A stretch of 64,000 nt of DNA, from NCBI GenBank assembly GCA_019752045.1, contig JAIEMP010000003.1, positions 458,635 through 522,634 of the forward strand. Reading direction: 5' to 3'. The translations under genes and the position numbers were made by a program. Positions within the stretch are counted from its first letter, which is position 1, and each line of letters starts with the position of its first letter. The notes below the pieces were generated by a model. It did not search any database. It saw only the letters and a list, made by a program, of their open reading frames with translations, and was not told the DNA's origin. Below, piece by piece: positions 54,256 to 63,928 of the stretch. The DNA comes from Chitinophagaceae bacterium (lineage in GTDB: Bacteria; Bacteroidota; Bacteroidia; Chitinophagales; Chitinophagaceae).

Positions 54256-55674
54256 ATGATTCAGTTGAACGATATAAAGGCCGTGTATTTTATAGGAGTA
54301 GGTGGAATAGGCATGAGTGCAATTGCAAGGTTCTTTCATGAAAAAGGAGTGAAGGTGGGTGGTTACGATAAAACAGTAACGCCTTTAACCTCACAATTAG
54401 AAAGCGAAGGAATAGAGGTTCTTTATAAAGATGAAGTAGAAATGATTCCGAAGGATGTGCAACTGGTGGTGTATACACCTGCTATTCCAAAAGATCATCA
54501 GGGTTATCAATATTATCTGCAGAACGGGTACAGTGTGGTAAAGAGAAGTGATGTACTGCAGATCATCACGCAAAGTTCTTTGAATATATGTGTAGCAGGT
54601 ACGCATGGTAAAACAACCATCAGTACAATCACGGGTCATTTGCTGCGCCACAGTGGTTTTGGTTGCAATGCTTTTCTGGGAGGTATTGCAGTAAACTACA
54701 ATAGCAACTTCTGGGCAAGTGAAAATAATGTGTGTGTGGTGGAAGCAGATGAATATGATCGTTCTTTTCATAAGCTTAGTCCCGATATAGCAGTGATCAC
54801 AGCAATGGATGCAGATCATTTGGATATCTACGGAACTGCAGAAGCGATGGAAGAAGCCTTCATTGAGTTTACAGGAAAAATAAAACCCGGTGGCTGGCTC
54901 ATCAGCAAATATGGATTGAAACGGAAGAACGATCTGGTTGCTGATCATCATATCACGTATCATTTAAATGATAGTAATGCAGATGTTCATACAACCAACC
55001 TGCAGGTAAAGAACGGATCTTATTTGTTTGATGTGCTGATGAAGGATTGGATATTGAAGGACGTTCAGTTAAATATTGGCGGGTTACATAATATCGAGAA
55101 TGCCATTGCTGCCATTGCTGTTGCACATATACTGAAGATAGAAGATGAAAAAATCCGTATGGCCGTTGCTGACTTTAAAGGAGTGAAGAGAAGATTTGAA
55201 TACGTGATTGCACCTGCAGATGGTGAGATTGTTTTTGTTGATGACTATGCTCACCATCCGGAAGAATTAAAAGCACTGATCACCGGAGCAAGAAGTTTGT
55301 TTCCTGATCGGAAAATGATTTTGGTTTTTCAGCCACATCTCTTTACACGAACAAGAGATCTGGCAGATGGGTTTGCAGAAAGTCTGGATAGGGCTGATGA
55401 AGTATTACTTCTTCCTATTTATCCGGCAAGAGAATTACCCATTGAAGATGTAAGCAGCGAATTGATTTTAGATAAAATGAAGTTGACTAAGAAGCGGATT
55501 GTAACAAAAGAAGAATTGTTAAATGAGGTGAAACAATTGGTTGACATGAACCAGGCCGGCGGTAACTCCTCCCCCTCGGGGAGAGGTTGGGAGGGGGCTC
55601 TGTTTATTACAGCAGGTGCAGGTGATATTGACGCACTGCTGCCCGAATTGAAAAAGAAGATCGAACAAAAATAA
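54256..55674 (+). CDS. murC: UDP-MurNAc:L-alanine ligase
   Basis: MurC adds L-alanine to UDP-MurNAc. The 472-residue protein has YFIGVGGIGMSAIARFF, the ATP motif VAGTHGKTTISTI, VVEADEYDRSFHKL, and VFVDDYAHHPEELKALI. Near the C-terminus GGNSSPSGRGWEG is encoded by a GC-rich repeat (about 55565-55600) between two otherwise normal family stretches. The stop codon is directly followed by the ftsQ start. Confidence 0.96.
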   Translation: MIQLNDIKAVYFIGVGGIGMSAIARFFHEKGVKVGGYDKTVTPLTSQLESEGIEVLYKDEVEMIPKDVQLVVYTPAIPKDHQGYQYYLQNGYSVVKRSDVLQIITQSSLNICVAGTHGKTTISTITGHLLRHSGFGCNAFLGGIAVNYNSNFWASENNVCVVEADEYDRSFHKLSPDIAVITAMDADHLDIYGTAEAMEEAFIEFTGKIKPGGWLISKYGLKRKNDLVADHHITYHLNDSNADVHTTNLQVKNGSYLFDVLMKDWILKDVQLNIGGLHNIENAIAAIAVAHILKIEDEKIRMAVADFKGVKRRFEYVIAPADGEIVFVDDYAHHPEELKALITGARSLFPDRKMILVFQPHLFTRTRDLADGFAESLDRADEVLLLPIYPARELPIEDVSSELILDKMKLTKKRIVTKEELLNEVKQLVDMNQAGGNSSPSGRGWEGALFITAGAGDIDALLPELKKKIEQK

Positions 55675-56889
55675 ATGAGCAGTACAAAATTTTCATGGAA
55701 GAAGTTGTTACTCACTATCGTTTGGATGGTGACGGGAACTGTTGCAATTGTGTTGCTGGTGGCGGCTGCAAAAAACCAGAATGGAAAGCTGTGTAAAGAT
55801 GTAAGGGTAAATATTAAAGGTGTTGATGGTACAGCTTATATCAGCAAACAGCAGATCTTAAAAACAATTTCGGGCGGCAGACCCGATTTAATGCAGGGGC
55901 AGCTCATTAAAACATTTGATCTGCAGCAACTGGAAGAGTTACTTGAAACAAATCTCTGGATCCGAAATGCAGAATTGTTCTTTGATAACAATGATGTGTT
56001 GCACGTTGATATAACAGAGCGGGAACCGGTGGCAAGAGTGTTTAGAGAAAATGGTGAGTCGTTTTACATTGATGATATGGGAGAGCAGTTACCCATTACA
56101 AATGATCAGGTTGCACGGGTGCCGGTGTTTACATCTTATCCCAATGAAACAACTGCAGCAAGAGTAAAAGACAGCACACTGCAGCAACAGGTAAAAGAAA
56201 TGGGGAGTTATATTTTAAAGAATGATTTCTGGATGGCACAGGTAGATCAGGTGAACATCAGTAATTATGAATTTGAACTGATGCCAAAACTGGGCAACCA
56301 CGTCATTCTGTTTGGTAATGGAGAAACCGTTGCAGCAAAATTCAACCGGCTGTATTTGTTTTATAAACAGGTGATGCAAAAAACAGGATGGAATTATTAC
56401 AGCACACTGGATGTACGTTACAACAAACAGTTAGTAGCTGTAAGGAGAGACAGTGCAAGTTTGTTTAAAACATTTGCTGTGGAAAAGAATAGTGTAAGGA
56501 TTAATACAACCATTGACAGCAGCCTCATCAGAAACGATTCAACACAAACAATTGAGAAGCCAATAATAAAGGAGAACACCAACAGTTTGCTTACCTCTAA
56601 GACCAATCAGGGCGAACCAACAGTTGAGCCCGTTTTAAAATCCGCACCTGTGAAACCACAAACTCAAAGTCCCAATACTTTGAAAAACCAACTCCCTACC
56701 CCTGGAACAAACAGCAAGGTACAAGGAGACAAAAAACAATTAAACAAATCCACTATCCAATCAAAGACAAAGCCTGTATCAGAAGAAGAAAACGTATTGA
56801 ATGAAGCAAAAAAACAACCGGTGAAAAAACAACCGAAAGCAGTGATGAAGAAGAAGGAGAATGGGGGCCTCCCCAAACCCCTCCTGTAG
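55675..56889 (+). CDS. ftsQ: FtsQ-like cell division protein
   Basis: FtsQ links the division transpeptidase complex. The 404-residue protein has an N-terminal membrane segment (about residues 11-27), a POTRA-like part (VRVNIKGVDGTAYISKQQIL) and a beta domain. A long tail from about residue 285 is rich in Lys, Gln, Asn and Pro and has low complexity. The last residues (NGGLPKPLL) come from a GC-rich repeat. The gene starts directly after the murC stop. Confidence 0.88.
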   Translation: MSSTKFSWKKLLLTIVWMVTGTVAIVLLVAAAKNQNGKLCKDVRVNIKGVDGTAYISKQQILKTISGGRPDLMQGQLIKTFDLQQLEELLETNLWIRNAELFFDNNDVLHVDITEREPVARVFRENGESFYIDDMGEQLPITNDQVARVPVFTSYPNETTAARVKDSTLQQQVKEMGSYILKNDFWMAQVDQVNISNYEFELMPKLGNHVILFGNGETVAAKFNRLYLFYKQVMQKTGWNYYSTLDVRYNKQLVAVRRDSASLFKTFAVEKNSVRINTTIDSSLIRNDSTQTIEKPIIKENTNSLLTSKTNQGEPTVEPVLKSAPVKPQTQSPNTLKNQLPTPGTNSKVQGDKKQLNKSTIQSKTKPVSEEENVLNEAKKQPVKKQPKAVMKKKENGGLPKPLL

Positions 56890-57074
56890 AGGGGCTTTGC
56901 AAGGCACGGGCCAACTTATCGAAGAGTTTGATGATTGGATAAAAAGCTGAATAAAAAACAAAAGATGAAATGCTTAATTACAACTGATCAAAAATAGATA
57001 ATGCCCGGCCTCCCTCTCTACTGGAGAGGGAACGAGGGAGAGGCTTGTACACACAACTAAAAACAACATAAACT
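56862..57074. repeat. composite junction repeats, ftsQ-ftsA
   Basis: A stop-proximal hairpin with the tail GCAAGGCACGGGCCAACTTA overlaps the end of ftsQ (56865-56925). After an AT-rich stretch with AAAGATGAAATGC comes a start-proximal hairpin (57003-57046, CCTCCCTCTCTACTGGAGAG). This series matches nuo junctions such as nuoK-nuoL, although it is on the other strand and 40 kb away. Confidence 0.75.
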
Positions 57075-58475
57075 ATGACAACGGATTCTCTAACCAACGG
57101 AACAGCAAGTAACGGACAGGCTGTAAACAACAATCCCATTATTGTGGGCCTTGATATTGGTACCACAAAAATTGCCGCCATTGCCGGACGTAAAAACGAA
57201 TTCGGCAAACTCGAAATTCTTGGCTTTGGCCGTGCAAACTCCAGCGGTGTACAACACGGTATGGTGTTAAACATCGATCAAACCATTAAAGCCATTGAAC
57301 AGGCTTTGCAAAATTGTTATGCCAGTAATCCCAACCTTGAAATCAATGAGGTGTATGTGGGTATTGCAGGTCATCACATTAAATCGTTGCAAACACGTGG
57401 CGATATTGTTCGCCAGAACAACGAAGAAGAAATTGCTCAACGTGAAATTGATCAGCTCATTGGCGATCAGTTTAAAACCTATATCCCTGCCGGCGATCAG
57501 ATCATTGATGTGATACCTCAGGAATTTACAGTAGATAATTTTCAGAATATTCCCAACCCGATTGGTTACAGTGGTGTAAAAGTGGGTGCAAACTTCCACA
57601 TCATCACCGGCGATAAAAATGCCATCCGAAATATTAACCGCAGTGTTGAGAAAAGTAATTTAAAAGTGAAAGACCTGGTGTTACAGCCATTGGCATCTGC
57701 TGCAGCTGTTATGTGTGAGCATGATCTGGAAGCAGGTGTTGCCATTGTAGATATTGGTGGTGGTACAACTGATCTGGCTGTTTTTTATGAAGGTATTTTA
57801 AAACATACTGCAGTGATTCCATTTGGCGGAGAGAATATTACCAACGATATTAAAATGGGATTGGGTGTGTTACGCACACAGGCAGAGCAAATGAAAGTGC
57901 AGTTTGGCAGTGCATTAGCTGATGAAGCAAAATCAAATGCATTCATCACCATCCCTGGTATTCGTGGTATGGCACCAAAAGAAATCAGTGTGAAGAATCT
58001 TGCACACATCATTCAGGCACGTATGAGTGAGATCATGGATTTTGTTACCTATCATCTCAAGCAAGTTGGTTTAGATAACCGCATGCTCAACGGTGGTATT
58101 GTATTAACAGGTGGTGGCTCACAATTGAAACACCTCATTCAGTTAACAGAATATGTAACCGGATTAAATGCACGGATTGGTTTTCCCAACGAACATTTAG
58201 CATCTGGTCATATTGATGAACTCGCCAAACCAATGTACTCAACCTGTATTGGTTTAATCCTGAAAGGTTACAATGTATTTGAGAATACACAAAACAAATT
58301 GAAAGGCATTGAAATAAAAGAAGAACCTGTTGCTGAAGTAGTGAATGTGTACGATGAACAAACAGATACACATCAGGTACGTGTAAAAAAGCGCAAGAGC
58401 CTGAAAGGATTTATGGACAGTATTAAAGACGGACTGATTGATTTGTTTAACGAAGAAGAAGATCGCAAGCTTTAA
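57075..58475 (+). CDS. ftsA: cell division protein FtsA
   Basis: FtsA is the actin-like anchor of FtsZ. The 466-residue protein has IVGLDIGTTKIAAIAGR, a 1C (SHS2) region, the phosphate-binding DIGGGTTDLAVF, VLTGGGSQLKHL, and a basic C-terminal helix for membrane binding (KKRKSLKGFMDSIKDGLIDLF). Family and position agree. Confidence 0.97.
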   Translation: MTTDSLTNGTASNGQAVNNNPIIVGLDIGTTKIAAIAGRKNEFGKLEILGFGRANSSGVQHGMVLNIDQTIKAIEQALQNCYASNPNLEINEVYVGIAGHHIKSLQTRGDIVRQNNEEEIAQREIDQLIGDQFKTYIPAGDQIIDVIPQEFTVDNFQNIPNPIGYSGVKVGANFHIITGDKNAIRNINRSVEKSNLKVKDLVLQPLASAAAVMCEHDLEAGVAIVDIGGGTTDLAVFYEGILKHTAVIPFGGENITNDIKMGLGVLRTQAEQMKVQFGSALADEAKSNAFITIPGIRGMAPKEISVKNLAHIIQARMSEIMDFVTYHLKQVGLDNRMLNGGIVLTGGGSQLKHLIQLTEYVTGLNARIGFPNEHLASGHIDELAKPMYSTCIGLILKGYNVFENTQNKLKGIEIKEEPVAEVVNVYDEQTDTHQVRVKKRKSLKGFMDSIKDGLIDLFNEEEDRKL

Positions 58476-58638
58476 ATACAGTCTGTAGCCGATAGCCTTT
58501 AGTATGTAGTATAGGGCTATCAGCTAACTACTATCGGCTAAAGGCTAATATAAAAAACTTACTAACATACATTCAAACACGGTCTCTGACTCCTTCCTTT
58601 ATGAGGAAGGATGGGATGGGGCCAAAACCCGGAAAGTT
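58476..58638. repeat. ftsA-ftsZ junction: inverted words and GC-rich repeat
   Basis: AGCCGATAG and AGCCTTTAG (58487-58502) recur inverted at 58531-58546, giving a degenerate hairpin. A second hairpin (CTTCCTTTATGAGGAAG, about 58592-58608) leads to GGGATGGGGCC before the ftsZ start. Confidence 0.5.
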
Positions 58639-60438
58639 ATGATACATTTTGATCTGCCAAAAGAAAAGTCATCCATCATTAAAGTAATTGGTGTTGGAGG
58701 CGGAGGTAGCAATGCAGTAAATCACATGCATGCTCAGATTATAGAAGGAGTCAATTTTATTATTTGCAATACCGATGCACAGGCCATTGCACAAAGTATG
58801 GTTCCCAACAAAGTGCAGTTGGGTCCGCATTTAACGCAAGGTCTTGGTGCCGGTGCAAATCCTGAAATTGGAAGGCAGGCAACAGAAGAAAGTTTAGAAG
58901 AATTAAAAAGCATGCTGGAAGTAAATACCAAGATGGCGTTTATTACTGCAGGTATGGGTGGTGGCACCGGAACAGGTGGTGCACCCATCATTGCAAAAAT
59001 CTGTAAAGACCTGGGCATTCTTACAGTGGGTATTGTTACCACTCCGTTTGGATACGAAGGCAAGAAGCGGATTCAGCAGGCAGAAGATGGCATCAATAAA
59101 TTAAAAGATTATGTTGATACATTACTGGTGATCAGTAACGACAAACTGCGTCATCAGTTTGGAAATTTAAAAATGAAAGAGGCATTTGCCAAAGCAGATA
59201 ATGTATTGGCAACTGCAGCGAAGTGTATTACCGACGTCATTAACAGCACCGGACAAATCAATGTGGATTTTGCCGATGTATGCACCGTAATGAAAAACGG
59301 TGGTGTGGCTATTCTTGGAAATGCTACAGCCAGTGGCGAAAACCGTGCACAGCGTGCAATTGAAGAAGCAATGAATTCACCGTTATTGAATGATAATGAT
59401 ATCCGTGGTGCTAAATGGATTCTCATCAACATCAATAGTGCAGAAGGTGATCATGAATTTACGATGGATGAAGTGGAAATCATACAGAACTATTTGTTGT
59501 CACAAGCCGGAGAAAATACAGATGTGATTCTTGGTTTGGGCTATGATCATTCATTAGGTAATGAAATTGGTATTACATTGATTGCAACCGGATTTGAACA
59601 AAAGAATCCGTTTGATAAAAAACCGGTTGTTACAGAAGAAGTGGTAAAGCCAAAGGCTGAAAAGATTGTACTCACTTTGGGTGAGCCTGAAAAAAAAGAA
59701 TACAAACAGCCGGTGCTGTTTGATGAAGTAAAAGATCTCATTGCTCCAACCATTGTTGAAGAAGTAAAAGAAACAGCACCTGTTATACAAATGCAAACAG
59801 CAGTTGTTGAAACTGCAAAAATTGAATTTGTACTGGAGTCTGTTGCTGCAACCACACCCGTAGCAGAAACAAAGCAGGAACCTGTTTTGCAAAAACAGGC
59901 AGAAGTGGTTGAACAAACATCAACAGAGAAACCTGTTGTTGCAGGCGGTTTTTTAAAGAAGCCTGAAATTATTTATGCAGAAACAAAAGAAGAATCCATT
60001 CCGGAAATAAAGGCCGAAGAAAAACCGGTTGAATCTCCCGTTCAGCTGCACATTGTGAAGGACGAGGAAGAATCGTTCGACATGCAGCTGGTGGAGAAAA
60101 AAGAACAACCAACGGCGGAGCCTGAGTTAAGGGCCGATCAAAATGTTCATCTTGCTTCTTCGGAAGAGCCTCCGGTAACGGATGAGGCAGAAGAGCAACG
60201 GAAGAAAGCAGCCGATCGTTTACAGAAGTTGAGAAACCTCTCGTTTAACATCCATGCTGCCGAACCGAATAATGAGTTTGACACTGTGCCGGCTTATCTC
60301 CGCCGTAATTTAGAATTGTATAACAGTATTTCGCCTGCAGAAAATTTTTACAGTAACTACACTGTGCAGAGCGATGAAAATAACCAGGCACAAATTAACA
60401 CCATCAATACGTTTTTAGATGGTAAGAAACCTGATTAA
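58639..60438 (+). CDS. ftsZ: cell division protein FtsZ
   Basis: FtsZ is the tubulin-like GTPase that forms the division ring. The 599-residue protein has GVGGGGSNAVNHM and the GTP-binding signature GGGTGTGGAPIIAKI. The globular domain ends at about residue 320. It is followed by an unusually long linker of about 240 residues, rich in Glu, Lys, Val and Pro, and a short C-terminal peptide (INTFLDGKKPD) probably used for partner binding. It closes the dcw cluster. Confidence 0.97.
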   Translation: MIHFDLPKEKSSIIKVIGVGGGGSNAVNHMHAQIIEGVNFIICNTDAQAIAQSMVPNKVQLGPHLTQGLGAGANPEIGRQATEESLEELKSMLEVNTKMAFITAGMGGGTGTGGAPIIAKICKDLGILTVGIVTTPFGYEGKKRIQQAEDGINKLKDYVDTLLVISNDKLRHQFGNLKMKEAFAKADNVLATAAKCITDVINSTGQINVDFADVCTVMKNGGVAILGNATASGENRAQRAIEEAMNSPLLNDNDIRGAKWILININSAEGDHEFTMDEVEIIQNYLLSQAGENTDVILGLGYDHSLGNEIGITLIATGFEQKNPFDKKPVVTEEVVKPKAEKIVLTLGEPEKKEYKQPVLFDEVKDLIAPTIVEEVKETAPVIQMQTAVVETAKIEFVLESVAATTPVAETKQEPVLQKQAEVVEQTSTEKPVVAGGFLKKPEIIYAETKEESIPEIKAEEKPVESPVQLHIVKDEEESFDMQLVEKKEQPTAEPELRADQNVHLASSEEPPVTDEAEEQRKKAADRLQKLRNLSFNIHAAEPNNEFDTVPAYLRRNLELYNSISPAENFYSNYTVQSDENNQAQINTINTFLDGKKPD

Positions 60439-60444
60439 TACAAC

Positions 60445-60466
60445 GCTTCCTGTTTTTGCAGGAAGC
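60445..60466 (+). terminator. possible terminator after ftsZ
   Basis: GCTTCCTG pairs perfectly with CAGGAAGC around a T-rich loop, seven bases after the ftsZ stop. The T-run behind it is weak. Confidence 0.5.
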
Positions 60467-60528
60467 ATAACTTTTGTTTATTAGTTGAAAGGAGAATGTC
60501 AGACTCCGTTTTAGTTTATTAGTTGTGT

Positions 60529-60559
60529 AAATCCTCTGCATGTGCAGGGGATTTTTTTT
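60529..60559 (+). terminator. rho-independent terminator downstream of ftsZ
   Basis: AAATCCTCTGC pairs with GCAGGGGATTT (one G-T pair) around a 4-base loop, followed by a T-run. Confidence 0.75.
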
Positions 60560-60581
60560 AACCATAATCAAATGCCTGTTG

Positions 60582-60988
60582 TTATACATGCATACGTGAA
60601 AAAATAAGCCCTGCTATCAGCGCCTGAAAAAATCCATACAGTAACCAGAAAAGAATAGTGAAAAGTGAAACATTAATGGCACTGTATGTAATTAACAGAG
60701 AAGGAACAATTGCTACCAATAAATAAATCAACGCCATTTCTGCAGCCTGCATCCATGCCTTCCCTTTTAATTGCGATTTAAATCTGTTCCAGAACCAGCT
60801 GAGTCCAAATGCAAGTAAAAAAGGATGTACAAAGTATAATGCATTTCGTGATGCATCATTTACAAAAGCAGGGCTGTAATATTCTTCGGCTACTTTTGGA
60901 ATAAGTACAGGCATTACCTGCAAAGCAATATAAGCAAAGAGTAACAGCAGCATCCCCGCTATAAATCCTGATCCGATTTTTTATACAT
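60582..60988 (-). pseudogene. integral membrane protein gene with apparent early frameshift
   Basis: The intact part encodes about 130 residues with four hydrophobic segments (LLLLFAYIALQVMPVLI, ALYFVHPFLLAFGLSWFW, ALIYLLVAIVPSLLI, LFTILFWLLYGFFQALIAGLI). The internal ATG would begin within the first segment. Upstream codons in the same frame read IGSGFIAGM, but no start codon lies before the stop. A good ATG (MYKK) is one base out of frame across a run of six A. One more A would give a continuous gene. Confidence 0.55.
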
Positions 60989-61152
60989 ATGTACAGGTCT
61001 ACAATGCTAAGATTGTTCAGGTGAATAGCGTATGAACTGATGCAGATAATCCATTGCAATAATTGTGATCAGCAAGAGTTGTCCCCACCCGTATTTTCAC
61101 GCTTTCATTTGCAAAGGGTTCTGATTACATTAGTAAAACCTAAACCTTTTTT

Positions 61153-62220
61153 ATGAAATCACTCCTTATCATCAGCAGTCTTCTGTTTGTTTTAAACGCT
61201 TATGCACAAACAGCACAGCGTATTGATACCACAACCGGCTTCGGCCTCATCTTCGATCAGGATTTTTTTACTCCGCAAAATCAAGATCGGAACTACACTA
61301 TGGGTGTAAGCATCAGTGTAAACGGTCCGTTGTACGATAAAAACTTTCTGGTTGTTCCATGGCTGCGAAAAGGAGCAGATCGTTTGTTTGGAATTAAAAA
61401 ATGGCACAACGATGGAGAAAAGTTTTTAACAGGCATGCAGTTGGTTGATGGAGCGTTTACACCGCTCAATATCGAATCAACCGTACCGGTTACAAACGAC
61501 AGGCCGTATGGGAATATACTTGGCCTTGCTTCTTCACGAACAACCATTAATGAAGAAGGCGATTTAGGTGAGAACAGCAGCATCACCAGCAGATTGGTTG
61601 TTGGCATCATTGGCACCAGAGTAGGAGAGGCTGTGCAAACCTATATTCATAAAACTTTTTTTGAAGGTAAACGAGCAGTACCACTTGGATGGCCTACACA
61701 AATTTCTGATGGAGGCGAACCTACTTTGCTTTATCAATTGCAATACATGAAACCTATTTTTGAACAGCGTGATTCAAAGAATGAAACTATTAAGCGTATA
61801 CAGGCAACCTGGCTGCTCGAAACAAATCTGGGCTACTTTACCAATATGGCAAGTGGATTTTCATTTCGCATTGGTCGCTTTACAACTCCCTTCTGGAAAT
61901 TCAGCAACTCGGGTATGTCTGCTATATCACAGGCGCCGGCAAAAAAAGACATCAAAACACAGTTTATGTTTTTTGTACAGTTCAGAGGCAGGGCGGTTGT
62001 GTACAATGCTTTGCTCACCGGGCAGTTTAAAAAAAATGAATACGAATTACAAAGTAAACAGGTCAATCGTTTTTTGCTGGAAGCAGAGAGCGGCATGTTG
62101 CTGAGTATAAAACGGCTCACTATTATTTATCAGCCTTATATATTGCGTACGTCCGAAACAGCATTGCCACTTGCCCGCAATCATTCATGGGGCAGCTTGG
62201 CAGTGTATTATAATTGGTAA
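61153..62220 (+). CDS. LpxR-like outer-membrane lipid A deacylase family protein
   Basis: The 355-residue protein has a signal peptide (MKSLLIISSLLFVLNAYAQ) and the family's N-terminal region FDQDFFTPQNQDRNYTMGVSI, with NDRPYGNILGLASSRT and GEAVQTYIHKTFF. LpxR enzymes remove the 3'-acyloxyacyl part of lipid A in the outer membrane. The conserved N-terminal motif fits, but activity cannot be judged. The subtilase gene follows after 17 bases. Confidence 0.8.
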   Translation: MKSLLIISSLLFVLNAYAQTAQRIDTTTGFGLIFDQDFFTPQNQDRNYTMGVSISVNGPLYDKNFLVVPWLRKGADRLFGIKKWHNDGEKFLTGMQLVDGAFTPLNIESTVPVTNDRPYGNILGLASSRTTINEEGDLGENSSITSRLVVGIIGTRVGEAVQTYIHKTFFEGKRAVPLGWPTQISDGGEPTLLYQLQYMKPIFEQRDSKNETIKRIQATWLLETNLGYFTNMASGFSFRIGRFTTPFWKFSNSGMSAISQAPAKKDIKTQFMFFVQFRGRAVVYNALLTGQFKKNEYELQSKQVNRFLLEAESGMLLSIKRLTIIYQPYILRTSETALPLARNHSWGSLAVYYNW

Positions 62221-62237
62221 CAGCATCATTCAGTACA

Positions 62238-63536
62238 ATGAATTATTACATCTATCACCACGGTGCAAAGAAAAAAGTAAACAGTGCTCAGGTTTCAGGT
62301 ACACAAGTAACAGACAGTTCTGTTTTAATTATTAAATTTCGTGGCGGGTTAAGTGAACGGGCCATTCAGTTTAATAAAGCAAACGGGATGCTGAAAAAAA
62401 AAGCCTGGCGAAAAGAAGAACAGATCTATCTCTGTTACTTTAAAAAGATGTCGCTGCGTAAACTGGCAGCACTGTCAACATCCTATCATAAAGCAGGGAT
62501 TGCTGAATTTGCTGAGCCTTATGTGCAACACCGTATTGGCAATGCTGCTCTAACGTTGAATGATCCGTTGTTTACATCGCAATGGATATTTGAAAATGCC
62601 GGACAAAACGGAGGTGTTGCAGGTGAGGATATCGGTATCTTGGAAGGCCTTTCTTTAATTGCAGCATCCGGCATCAGTTTGCAGAATAATATTTGTGTGG
62701 CGGTACTGGATGAAGGTGTTGACATACAACATCCGGATTTAAAGGATGGTAATCTGTGGCATAATAATTTTAGTGTGTTTGGAAACGGCCTCAATCCAAA
62801 ACCAAAATCAGAAGATGTGCATGGCACTGCTGTTGCGGGTATTATTGCAGCTATTCAAAACAACAATATTGGAGCGGCCGGTATTAATCCGTATTGTAAG
62901 CTGATGGCGGGTAAACTGTATTATTCTTATCCGCAGCCATTTGCCGATCCGTTGAATCTTGAATATGGTATACGTAAAGCAGTGGATGACGGAGCAAGAG
63001 TAATTAATTTAAGCTGGAAGGTTGCTTACAGTCCGCTCGTTGCAAGTGCCATTGAATATGGGTTTAACCGGAACGTTGTTTTTTGTGTAGCTGCCGGTAA
63101 TTATGATGCAGATACAGAACAGTCAGTTCGTTTTCCGGGAAGCATGGATGAAGTGATAACTGTTGGTGCATGTAACAACCGTGCCGAATGGATTAATTTA
63201 TCCAACAGTCCTGCCGGTTATAAATTCGGATCCTGTTATGGCCGTGAGCTGGATCTGGTAGCACCGGGTTTGTATATTACCACAACTGTAAATAAAGGAA
63301 AATACATCACAAATTTTTTTGGTACCAGTGCTGCAACGGCCATTGTATCTGCAGTGGCAGCCATACTGCTGGCAATTAATCCTCAGTTGAGTAATGTGCA
63401 GGTGCGTGACATCCTGCTGTCAACCGCCGATGTGGTTGCAGGCGATTCCGGTATTCCCTATTTTCACCGGGTGGGTCATGGAAAAATCAATGCGTTCAAA
63501 GCCATTGAAAATGCAATTGCATCAACAGGAAGCTGA
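62238..63536 (+). CDS. S8 family subtilisin-like serine peptidase
   Basis: The 432-residue peptidase has the catalytic triad Asp158 (CVAVLDEGVDIQHPDL), His195 (EDVHGTAVAGIIAA) and Ser364 (FFGTSAATAIVS), with oxyanion Asn288 (VAAGN). The start chosen is the ATG of MNYYIYHHGAKKKVN; an upstream TTG overlaps the previous gene. The N-terminus has no signal peptide, and the first 110 residues look like a prodomain-like region. Export is therefore unclear. Confidence 0.9.
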   Translation: MNYYIYHHGAKKKVNSAQVSGTQVTDSSVLIIKFRGGLSERAIQFNKANGMLKKKAWRKEEQIYLCYFKKMSLRKLAALSTSYHKAGIAEFAEPYVQHRIGNAALTLNDPLFTSQWIFENAGQNGGVAGEDIGILEGLSLIAASGISLQNNICVAVLDEGVDIQHPDLKDGNLWHNNFSVFGNGLNPKPKSEDVHGTAVAGIIAAIQNNNIGAAGINPYCKLMAGKLYYSYPQPFADPLNLEYGIRKAVDDGARVINLSWKVAYSPLVASAIEYGFNRNVVFCVAAGNYDADTEQSVRFPGSMDEVITVGACNNRAEWINLSNSPAGYKFGSCYGRELDLVAPGLYITTTVNKGKYITNFFGTSAATAIVSAVAAILLAINPQLSNVQVRDILLSTADVVAGDSGIPYFHRVGHGKINAFKAIENAIASTGS

Positions 63537-63820
63537 TGTAATTGTTGTATAGGTGATGAGCTAATACAATGATAAAATATTCTACTTTTAACCTGTACTA
63601 AAAAGGGGGAGCCTACATACAGTTCAACTTCAAAATAATCTCCAAAATTGGAGTCCAACTCGTTCATCTCTGTTTCCCAAGCTTCTGTGTCCATGTCCAA
63701 ATGCTTTGTTGTGTCGGGTATAAAAATCAATTCGCTATTGATTTTGTGAATAAAACAACGAAAACCACAATCTAATTGCTCCGCAATTTCTTTTATTTCT
63801 TGTTTTGATAATTGTCTCAC
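63476..63820 (-). pseudogene. truncated UPF0158-like gene
   Basis: The first 70 residues (SKQEIKEIAEQLDCGFRCFIHKINSELIFIPDT, DMDTEAWETEMNELDSNFGDYFEVE) resemble the N-terminal half of UPF0158-type proteins of Bacteroidota. The continuation is unrelated and runs antisense into the subtilase gene. The C-terminal half is missing, so this is probably a broken gene. Confidence 0.55.
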
Positions 63821-63928
63821 TTTGAATAGAAGTTGTCAAAAATTAATTTTATTGTAACAAGTCCAAGTGAAAATTATTAAGATCGAATATTATGACGCTC
63901 TCAAAATGAAAGTCCCGAAACTATGTGT

